Assembly: GCA_947585915.1 (NCBI GenBank)
Contig: CANPXJ010000007.1
Coordinates: 1 to 34,785 of the forward strand
DNA length: 34,785 nt
DNA from: an uncultured Bacilli bacterium
GTDB taxonomy: Bacteria; Bacillota_I; Bacilli_A; RF39; UBA660
Reading direction: 5' to 3'
This document shows, in pieces, positions 9,521 through 17,085 of the stretch. The number at the start of each line of letters is the position of its first letter. Position 1 is the first letter of the stretch. Under the pieces are notes generated by a model. The model saw only the letters and a list, made by a program, of their open reading frames with translations, did no database searches and was not told the origin of the DNA. The position numbers and the translations under genes are program-made.

Positions 9521-10582
9521 ATGAAAAGAATATTTAAAAGTTTATTTATATTCATTTTGATAGTAGGGTGCTTTATATTTAATATTTCTAATTCAAAAGC
9601 ACTAACAGAGCATGTGTTTGGTTCTTCAATAGAAGCCTTGGAAATTCCAAATAATTATAATGTTAAATATTTAAGTTCTGATTCTAGTCCTAAAGATTAT
9701 TTACATTATTTTACCGATGATCGTACTGATTGGCAACCACGCATTAAATACACAGGTAATAAAAATAGTATTATAAATTATGTATTCTGCTTAACATTTC
9801 ATAAAAAGGCTCCAAATGGTGTAGACTATACTAAAAATTTAGAAGGAGATACAATTAAAGATGAGTATTATGCTTATGCGAGCATTATTGAAAATGGTTT
9901 TGGTTCACGTAATTATACATTAGATACCTATGATGATTTACTATGGGATTATTACATTACTTCATTAGCTATTTGGCAATACCAATATAAACATGATTTA
10001 ATGGATCAAGAATCCAAAGCTAAATTTAAAGATATTGAAAGTTTCGAAGGAGACGATACAGCTAAAACAGCTATATTAAATTTGGTTAAAGCTGCAGAGA
10101 GCAATGATAAAACTAAGTTTATTGTTCCTTATAAAGCAAGTGATGACCAATATCAAGAAATTACACCTAATATTGTTTATCAAATAAATGAGGTTAATAT
10201 TACATATTCTTGTAGTATAATTGGCAGTGATTATTATGATATAAATGGTAATAAAGTAAGTAAAGAAGAATACGAAAAAAGTTGTAAATCATCTGTTACA
10301 GCTGAAGACCCATACACTCCACCAACCCCTAAAAAATATTCATGTGAAATAGTTAATGGAATTTATTATGATGCTAAAGGGAATGGTGTTACTAAAGAAA
10401 TTTATGAAAACTCTTGTGGAATAAAAAAAGAACCAGAACCTTATACACCACAACCAGAACCAAAAGAAGAAAACCCTGAAACTGCTGTTGATTCATGCTT
10501 GTATGCAGGTCTTGGTTTAGCAGGTTTAATTCCAACTTATCTTTATTTAAGAAAAAAGAAAAAATTTATAAAGATTAAATAA
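9521..10582 (+). CDS. Thioester-domain-like cell-surface protein with Cys-paired repeats and an NPETA sorting-like C-terminus
   Basis: Signal peptide MKRIFKSLFIFILIVGCFIFNISNSKA; INYVFCLTFHKKAPNG and YYITSLAIW resemble TED motifs; two YSCxI...YYDxxGNxVxKExYExSC repeats; tail NPETAVDSCLYAGLGLAGLIPTYLYLRKKKKFIKIK. Confidence 0.75.
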   Translation: MKRIFKSLFIFILIVGCFIFNISNSKALTEHVFGSSIEALEIPNNYNVKYLSSDSSPKDYLHYFTDDRTDWQPRIKYTGNKNSIINYVFCLTFHKKAPNGVDYTKNLEGDTIKDEYYAYASIIENGFGSRNYTLDTYDDLLWDYYITSLAIWQYQYKHDLMDQESKAKFKDIESFEGDDTAKTAILNLVKAAESNDKTKFIVPYKASDDQYQEITPNIVYQINEVNITYSCSIIGSDYYDINGNKVSKEEYEKSCKSSVTAEDPYTPPTPKKYSCEIVNGIYYDAKGNGVTKEIYENSCGIKKEPEPYTPQPEPKEENPETAVDSCLYAGLGLAGLIPTYLYLRKKKKFIKIK

Positions 10583-10606
10583 GACAAAATTCGTCTTATT
10601 TTTTTG
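10577..10606 (+). terminator. Intrinsic terminator
   Basis: AAATAAGAC-aaaattc-GTCTTATTT followed by a T run, directly after the surface-protein stop. Confidence 0.8.
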
Positions 10607-10652
10607 TGTAGAAATAAAGGGTTTTTAAATATATTTATATAGGTGAAGCAAA

Positions 10653-11585
10653 TTGAATAATATTATAGTTGGAATACCAAGAGCCTTACTTTATTATCGT
10701 TATCAAGATTTATGGCTTAATTTTTTTAAAAATCTTAATATAAAAACTATTGTAAGTCCTAAAACTAATAAAAAGATAATTGAAAAAGGAAGCTCATATG
10801 TTGTAGATGAAGCCTGTTTATCTTTAAAAATTTTTATGGGTCATATTGATTATTTAAAAGATAAATGCGATTATATTTTTATTCCGCGTATAGCTTGTTT
10901 AAAAGAAAATGAAAAAGTATGCACTAATTTTTTAAGTATGTATGATTTAGTTAAAAATACTTTTCCTCAATTAAAAATCTTAAATTTCAATGTTGATTAT
11001 GAACAAAATTTACAAGAAGAAGATGGCTTTATAAAAATGGGTTTGGATTTAAATTTAAATAAAATAAAAGTAATTAGAGCTTATGAGAAAGCTAAAAAGG
11101 AACAAAAATTACTTTCTTCTCAAAAAGAAGCTAAACTAAAAAAACATTTGAATGAAAAAAATATAAAAATAATGGTTGCTTCTCATCCTTATAATTTACA
11201 CGATGAATTTATTGGCATACCAATCATAAATTATTTAAAAAAAGAAAATATTACACCTATTTTATCTGATGATGCTTTCAATAGAAAAATAGATACAAAA
11301 GGCCTGTCTAATACTTTATACTGGACTTTCAATAATGAACTTATGAGTTTTATCAAAAAATATAAAGATAATGTTGATGGTATAATATTGCTTTCGACTT
11401 TTCCATGTGGACCTGATTCTTTAGCAAACGAGTTAATTTTAAGAAGAATTAAAAATATTCCCATTTGTTTTATAACTGTTGATAATAACTCAGCCGATAC
11501 GGGATTAATTACGCGTTTAGAAAGTTTTATCGATATTATTAAAATCAAAAAAAGGAGGAAAAATAGTGAACAAACCTATAATTAG
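10653..11585 (+). CDS. Acyl-CoA dehydratase activase-related protein (DUF2229-like), TTG start
   Basis: IVGIPRALLYYRYQDLWLNFFKNL, SYVVDEACLSLKIFMGHI, STFPCGPDSL, C-terminal DTGLITRLESF. Confidence 0.8.
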   Translation: MNNIIVGIPRALLYYRYQDLWLNFFKNLNIKTIVSPKTNKKIIEKGSSYVVDEACLSLKIFMGHIDYLKDKCDYIFIPRIACLKENEKVCTNFLSMYDLVKNTFPQLKILNFNVDYEQNLQEEDGFIKMGLDLNLNKIKVIRAYEKAKKEQKLLSSQKEAKLKKHLNEKNIKIMVASHPYNLHDEFIGIPIINYLKKENITPILSDDAFNRKIDTKGLSNTLYWTFNNELMSFIKKYKDNVDGIILLSTFPCGPDSLANELILRRIKNIPICFITVDNNSADTGLITRLESFIDIIKIKKRRKNSEQTYN

Positions 11586-12636
11586 TTTTCCTCATTTAGG
11601 AAATTATAGCATCCCGATTTCGTTTTTTTTAAGACATGTGAGTAATTTAAAAGTGCAAACAGCTCCAAAGATTACTAAAAAAACAATTGAATTAGGAAGT
11701 AAATATAGTCCTGATTTTGTTTGCTTACCCTTTAAATATAATTTGGGTAACTTTATAGAAGCTTTAGAAGAGGGTGCGACCATTATTGCTCAAGCTGGGG
11801 GAGGCTGTCGCTATGGTTCTTATGGAGAAGTACAAGAAGAGATATTAAAAGATTTAGGCTACAACTTTACCTTTTTATCTCTTATGGAAAATGGTCGAAT
11901 AAATATTTTAACTATCTATAAATCATTAAAAAAAATTAATTCTAAACTTTCCTTTTTAAAATATATCTACTATCTTTGTTTAACCATGTTAATGATAAAT
12001 TCCATGGACAAATTGGAAAACTACATTCGTCTTAATATTGGTTTTGAGGAGAAAAAAGATAGTTTTAGTAATTTAGAAAAAAAGATGTTAAAAGACTTTT
12101 CGCATGCTAAAGGCTTTATCAATTTAACTATTAAGTATTATAAATATAAAAAACTATTTAAAAAAATTCCTATTAAAAAGAGTGAGGATTGCTTAAAAAT
12201 TGGCATTATTGGTGAACTTTATACTTCCATGGAACAATTTTCTTCTTACTTTATTGAAAAGTCCTTAGCAAAATATAATATTGAGGTGAAAAGATTTACT
12301 GATCTAACTTATTTACTAATCAAAAAACGCTTTAAAAAGAAAAAGATGCTTAGAAAAATGCAAAAATATGTTACTTATGATTTAGGAGCAGATGGTTTAG
12401 ATAATGTTTATCGCGCGGATTATTTAATTAAAAACAAATACGATGGCATAATTCATATTAAACCTTTTGGTTGTACACCAGAAGTGGGAGCAATTCCCAT
12501 AATTGATAAAGTTTGTAAAGACAATAAAATGCCGATAATTTATTTTTCTTTTGATGTTCAAACCTCGGATGAAGGAATAAAAACGCGTTTAGAAGCACTT
12601 GTTGATATGTTAAAAAGGAGAAGAGAAATAAAATGA
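11566..12636 (+). CDS. 2-hydroxyacyl-CoA dehydratase-like protein (companion subunit)
   Basis: SPDFVCLPFKYNLGNFIEAL, AQAGGGCRYGSYGEVQEEIL, KPFGCTPEVGAIPI, SDEGIKTRLEALVDML; overlaps the previous gene by 20 nt. Confidence 0.8.
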   Translation: MNKPIISFPHLGNYSIPISFFLRHVSNLKVQTAPKITKKTIELGSKYSPDFVCLPFKYNLGNFIEALEEGATIIAQAGGGCRYGSYGEVQEEILKDLGYNFTFLSLMENGRINILTIYKSLKKINSKLSFLKYIYYLCLTMLMINSMDKLENYIRLNIGFEEKKDSFSNLEKKMLKDFSHAKGFINLTIKYYKYKKLFKKIPIKKSEDCLKIGIIGELYTSMEQFSSYFIEKSLAKYNIEVKRFTDLTYLLIKKRFKKKKMLRKMQKYVTYDLGADGLDNVYRADYLIKNKYDGIIHIKPFGCTPEVGAIPIIDKVCKDNKMPIIYFSFDVQTSDEGIKTRLEALVDMLKRRREIK

Positions 12637-13583
12637 AAAAATGTTTTTTAGGAATAGATATTGGTTCGATATCAACTAAAGGAGCTATTATCGATGCGGA
12701 TGATAATATAATTTGTAGTGCTTATTTATGGACTGAAGGTAATCCTTTAGAAGCTGTTAAAAAATTATTAAATACTTTAAAAAAAGATTTTGATGAGACG
12801 CTTTATAAAGTAGTAGCAGTGGGAACAACTGGGAGTGCAAGAAGACTTATTGGTACAATTTTAAATGCTACAATTATTAAAAATGAAATAACTGCTCATG
12901 CTATTGGTACAACAAGTTTTTATCCTGATGTTAAAACTATTTTAGAAATTGGGGGACAAGATTCCAAAATTATTTTGATTGAAGATGGAATAGTAGTTGA
13001 TTATGCAATGAATACTTTATGTGCGGCGGGAACTGGGTCATTTTTATCAAGTCAAGCGAAAAGATTAAATGTTAAGGTTGAAGATTTTGGTAGTATTGCT
13101 CTCCAATCTAAAAATCCGACTAAAATTGCGGCTAGGTGTACAGTCTTTGCTGAGTCTGATTTAGTCCATAAAGCCCAAATGGGGTATAAGAAAGAAGATA
13201 TCATTGCTGGTCTTTGTCAAAGTGTAGCTTTAAATTATTTAAATAATGTGGGAAAGGGGAAAAAAATCCAAGCTCCGATTATCTTTCAAGGTGGAGTAAG
13301 TAAAAATATTGGGGTTAAAAAAGCTTTTGAAAATTTACTTAAAAGTGAAGTTATAGTTCCTGAAAATGGGCATTTAATGGGAGCAATTGGCGTAGCTATT
13401 TTAGCAAGGTGTGAAAATAAAGAAAGAGATTTTGATTTTAATATTACTAATGTGCAATTTGAAACAAAAGGAGTAGAATGTCACAAATGTCCTAATAATT
13501 GTGAAATAATTTGTATTAGAAAAGATAAACAATTAATCGACGCTTGGGGAAATAGATGTGAAGCAGGTAGCATTAAAGTGTAA
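12633..13583 (+). CDS. Acyl-CoA dehydratase activase (BadF/BadG/BcrA/BcrD ATPase family)
   Basis: GIDIGSISTKGAI, EIGGQDSKII, AAGTGSFLSSQAKRL, FQGGVSKN; ATGA overlap with the preceding gene. Confidence 0.92.
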   Translation: MKKCFLGIDIGSISTKGAIIDADDNIICSAYLWTEGNPLEAVKKLLNTLKKDFDETLYKVVAVGTTGSARRLIGTILNATIIKNEITAHAIGTTSFYPDVKTILEIGGQDSKIILIEDGIVVDYAMNTLCAAGTGSFLSSQAKRLNVKVEDFGSIALQSKNPTKIAARCTVFAESDLVHKAQMGYKKEDIIAGLCQSVALNYLNNVGKGKKIQAPIIFQGGVSKNIGVKKAFENLLKSEVIVPENGHLMGAIGVAILARCENKERDFDFNITNVQFETKGVECHKCPNNCEIICIRKDKQLIDAWGNRCEAGSIKV

Positions 13584-13659
13584 AAAAAAGATAAATTAGT
13601 ATTTAAATACACTCTCTTATTTTTTAGCATCATAATATATTATAGAAAGAGGGTATGTA

Positions 13660-14562
13660 ATGGAAAAAGCATATTTTCCAATGAAATACTATAATTTAAC
13701 CCAAGGGTATATTAATAGTTCTACTCATCAGGGAACTTATGCCCTTGATACTGCGGGGAAAGATACAGGCAAAGATGAAATCTATGCACCTTTTAGTTGT
13801 AAAGTAACTAAACTTTACATCAAGAAGGGACATGCATATACAGTTTGGTTGACAAGTTTAGATAAAGTAAAAACTGCTAATAATCGCGAAGAAATATTAA
13901 CAATGATGATTGTACATCCTGAAGATATTGCCAACTTAAAACTAGGTCAAACTTTTAAACAAGGGCAACTAGTATGTCATGAGGGTAAAACAGGTAATGC
14001 ATCAGGCAACCATGCTCATTTGGAACTAGGAATTGGGACTTGTGGTTGGCATAAAAATAGTAGCGGTGTTTACATGATTGATAATGCCGTTAAATTAGAA
14101 GATTATTTATTTTTAAAAAGTGATACAATCGTTAAAAATAATAAATATAAAGGCATTGTTTATGATATAAAAAAAGAAACAGAAGAAAATCCAACACGTG
14201 AATATTCTATAAAATATACCACAACAGATTTAAACGAAAGGACTGGACCTGGTACTAATAATAAGTCAGTTAATGTTTTACTTAAAAATACAGCTGTTAA
14301 ATTTTATGAACAAAATGGTTCTTGGGCTAGAATAGAAGAAGGAATGTGGGTTAGTAATAACTTTTTAACAACTAAAAAACCAACATCTCATTATAAAAGT
14401 ATGGAGGTTTATAATTGTCAAAGTTTAAATGTTCGTCAAAGTATTAATGGTCAAATTTTAAAAAGTATTCCCGTTAATACAGTCGTTTCCGTAATTGAAG
14501 AAAAAAATGGGTGGACAAAAATTGGACAGAATGAATGGGTTTATAGTAAATATTTAAAATAA
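13660..14562 (+). CDS. M23-type peptidase with two SH3-like domains, no signal peptide (endolysin-like)
   Basis: HQGTYALD and GNHAHLELG (M23 HxxxD/HxH pattern), DLNERTGPGTNNKSVNVL...WARIEEGMWV and SLNVRQSINGQILKSIP...WTKIGQNEWVYSKYL; charged N-terminus MEKAYFPMKYY. Confidence 0.8.
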   Translation: MEKAYFPMKYYNLTQGYINSSTHQGTYALDTAGKDTGKDEIYAPFSCKVTKLYIKKGHAYTVWLTSLDKVKTANNREEILTMMIVHPEDIANLKLGQTFKQGQLVCHEGKTGNASGNHAHLELGIGTCGWHKNSSGVYMIDNAVKLEDYLFLKSDTIVKNNKYKGIVYDIKKETEENPTREYSIKYTTTDLNERTGPGTNNKSVNVLLKNTAVKFYEQNGSWARIEEGMWVSNNFLTTKKPTSHYKSMEVYNCQSLNVRQSINGQILKSIPVNTVVSVIEEKNGWTKIGQNEWVYSKYLK

Positions 14563-14586
14563 TTTTGTATAAAAAAGAAAAGAAAG

Positions 14587-14595
14587 TGCTATAAT
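14587..14595 (+). promoter_or_regulatory. Extended -10 promoter element upstream of hsp20
   Basis: TGCTATAAT (TGnTATAAT) about 27 nt before ATG 14622. Confidence 0.5.
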
Positions 14596-14621
14596 TAGTT
14601 TAGAAAGGATAGTGGTAAAGA

Positions 14622-15032
14622 ATGTTTAATTTAAGAAGAAATGATTTTGATTTACTTGATAATTTTGATGATTTCTGGACTTTTCCAAAGGAAAAAAATC
14701 TGATGAAAACTGATATCAAAGACAATGGCAATCATTATTTAATTGAAGTTGATTTACCAGGCTATGAAAAATCAGAGATTAAAATTTCCGTAGATGACGG
14801 TTATCTTACAATTAATGCTTCTAAAGAAGAAAAAACAGAAGAAAAAGAAAATGGTCATTTTATTCGAAAAGAAAGATACTTTGGTAAAACATCAAGAAGT
14901 TTCTATGTTGGTGCTGATATAGAAGATGAAGACATAAAAGCTACTTTTAAAAACGGAACATTAAAATTAGAAGTACCAAAGAAAGATAAAAAAGAAATTT
15001 CTAATAAAAAATATATTGAAATTCAAGATTAA
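14622..15032 (+). CDS. Hsp20/alpha-crystallin family small heat shock protein
   Basis: DIKDNGNHYLIEVDLPGYEKSEIKISVDDGYLTINA, YFGKTSRSFYVG, ATFKNGTLKLEVPKK. Confidence 0.95.
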   Translation: MFNLRRNDFDLLDNFDDFWTFPKEKNLMKTDIKDNGNHYLIEVDLPGYEKSEIKISVDDGYLTINASKEEKTEEKENGHFIRKERYFGKTSRSFYVGADIEDEDIKATFKNGTLKLEVPKKDKKEISNKKYIEIQD

Positions 15033-15065
15033 AAAAGCGGCCTGCAAAAGCCGTTTTTGTTTTCT
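15033..15065 (+). terminator. Intrinsic terminator after hsp20
   Basis: AAAAGCGGC-ctgcaaaa-GCCGTTTTTGTTTTC. Confidence 0.75.
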
Positions 15066-15157
15066 TAAATTTGTCAATTAATCTTGTCAATTTGGTATTG
15101 TTTCTATTTAGTTTTATTAATAACCATGCTAATATTAAAAATAAGTGAGGTAAAAAA

Positions 15158-16069
15158 ATGAGTAGAGTTATTGTTAATGATCATAATCAAAAAAGTGATT
15201 ATAAATGGATAAATAAAAAGTATACATTAGAAGATATAGAAAAATTACGCATTAAAATAAGGAATATTTTTGTTTTTTTAATCGTTTTGGCAGCTATATT
15301 AATAATATGTTTTTTATTATGTAAACATTTTATTTTAGCTTGGGGAACTTTTGTATTCTCTTTAGTAGGAATAACTATTTTTTATAAACTTAGAGTATTA
15401 GAATTTAATTATGCTTATAAGGGTACTATAGTTTCCAATTTTTTGAATAATAATTTTGATAATCTAATGTATGATCCAAATAAGGGAATAGATTATGACA
15501 TAATTAAAAATTTGAATATTATTCGTACAGGCACAAAATTTAGAGCAAGCGATTATCTAAAAGCCACTTATAAAAATATAACATTTGAATTTTGTGAGAT
15601 CAATATTGAAGATGATAGTAATGGTGAATCTACTGCTACTTTATTTCAAGGCCAATGGTTTATATTTGAATTGAATAAATGTATTAAATCAAACGTTCAT
15701 ATCTTTGATAAAGAAATATTCTGTGCCAAAGCAAAAAAAGAGACCGATGATATTAATCAAGTATTTCAAAAAGTAGAAGTTGAAGATATTGATTTTAATC
15801 AAATATTTGATGTTTATGCTCAAATAGAACAAGAAGCTTTTTATTTGCTTACTCCTACATTTATTGAAAAAATAAAAGAAATAAATAAAAAGACGGAGGG
15901 TAGATTATTATTTGGAATAAGTGGTAATAAAATTCATGTTGGCATACTTAATCATAATAATTTATTTGAACCAAATATCTTCAAAAAAACTGATATTAAC
16001 AAGGAAAAGGAAATAATTTTTAATCAAATTCAATTTATTACTAATTTTATTGATTCAATGGATTTCTAA
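15158..16069 (+). CDS. DUF3137-like membrane protein
   Basis: Two N-terminal TM helices (IFVFLIVLAAILIICFLLC, FILAWGTFVFSLVGITIFY), then soluble domain with FRASDYLKATYKNITFEFCEI...TLFQGQWFIFEL. Confidence 0.65.
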   Translation: MSRVIVNDHNQKSDYKWINKKYTLEDIEKLRIKIRNIFVFLIVLAAILIICFLLCKHFILAWGTFVFSLVGITIFYKLRVLEFNYAYKGTIVSNFLNNNFDNLMYDPNKGIDYDIIKNLNIIRTGTKFRASDYLKATYKNITFEFCEINIEDDSNGESTATLFQGQWFIFELNKCIKSNVHIFDKEIFCAKAKKETDDINQVFQKVEVEDIDFNQIFDVYAQIEQEAFYLLTPTFIEKIKEINKKTEGRLLFGISGNKIHVGILNHNNLFEPNIFKKTDINKEKEIIFNQIQFITNFIDSMDF

Positions 16070-16124
16070 AATAATTAAATGGGAAACAGCTTAGATAAAG
16101 AAAAAATAGAGTCAAAAATTTTAT

Positions 16125-16916
16125 TTAATTAATTTTTCTAACCTTTTTATAGCCTTCTTCTAATATATCATTAAATTCTTGAGGAATTTTAGCTTTAGCT
16201 TGGTAAATTAAGTTTTCATCTAAACCATATAAAGCTTCTGCCATTGAACCAACAATACAGGCATTAGTATCGGTGTCACCTCCATAAGAAATAACTTTTA
16301 AAATTGCTTCTTCATAACTATTAGAAGTAAAAAGAGCGTAGAGTGTATTTTGAATTGTAGCATTACAAGTATAATTAAATTTGGAAAAATCTTGATATTG
16401 AAATTTTAAATTTAATTTATTTATAATTTCTTCTTTCTTAAATCCTGCTCGAGCGTAATAAATGATTAGGGCAATTGTAGTTGCACAATTGATAGCTTCT
16501 TTGGAATTATGGGAAAAAATAGTAGCTAATCGAGCATTATTTTTAATATCTTCTTCGTTATCGAATAAATAACCGACACTAGAAATTCGCATCATGGCTC
16601 CATTACCACTACTAACTCCTTGTTCATTACTAAGGGCCCATTTAGTAAAATTAGGAGAAAAACATGTTTTAAAATAAGGTTTAAAATTAGGTAAATAATT
16701 TTGATATTTTAAAGCATATTTTTTTAAATAATATTCGTAATTTTGATTATTTAAAATTGCCTCTAAAATAGCAATAGTTAAAATTGTATCATCGCTAAAA
16801 AAGCCATCTTTAAAATTAATTGAATCTAAAGATAATTTAGATACTTTTTTTAATTGGTCAAATTCATAAATTGATCCAGCAATATCACCAATAATTGCTC
16901 CCCACATAAATATCAC
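16125..16916 (-). CDS. ADP-ribosylglycohydrolase (DraG/ARH) family protein
   Basis: GAIIGDIAGSIYEF, FSDDTILTIAI, GGDTDTNACIVGSMAEALYG metal-binding motifs. Confidence 0.92.
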   Translation of the reverse strand: MIFMWGAIIGDIAGSIYEFDQLKKVSKLSLDSINFKDGFFSDDTILTIAILEAILNNQNYEYYLKKYALKYQNYLPNFKPYFKTCFSPNFTKWALSNEQGVSSGNGAMMRISSVGYLFDNEEDIKNNARLATIFSHNSKEAINCATTIALIIYYARAGFKKEEIINKLNLKFQYQDFSKFNYTCNATIQNTLYALFTSNSYEEAILKVISYGGDTDTNACIVGSMAEALYGLDENLIYQAKAKIPQEFNDILEEGYKKVRKIN

Positions 16917-17031
16917 CTTGAAATTATTATAACAAAGTTTTAAAAATTTTGACGAACGCTTTTTCTTTACTTTCTCTTACGCTCTTTTTTATAATAAATA
17001 ACTAGAAATTTTTAATTAACTATCTATAATG

Positions 17032-17060
17032 TTGATTAAAAATTTGATATACTATATATA
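17032..17060 (+). promoter_or_regulatory. Candidate promoter for the acyl-activation locus
   Basis: TTGATT (17032-17037) - 17 nt - TATATA (17055-17060), 26 nt before ATG 17086. Confidence 0.4.
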
Positions 17061-17085
17061 TAAATAAAAACAGGGAGGAATTTTT

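Noticed and set aside
9297-9524. 75-aa ORF overlapping the Met-gamma-lyase-like C-terminus
   Set aside because: Out-of-frame shadow of a conserved CDS; no recognisable domain.
8204-12636. Possible TGA-to-Trp recoding (genetic code 4), considered because of the Mollicutes-like composition
   Set aside because: TGA ends several CDSs exactly where homology ends and overlaps ATGs of following genes (9443, 12634, 23694, 28856).
13592-13622. Hairpin-like AT-rich sequence with GTATTTAAATAC after the activase gene
   Set aside because: Arms do not pair consistently with the T run; not convincing as a terminator.
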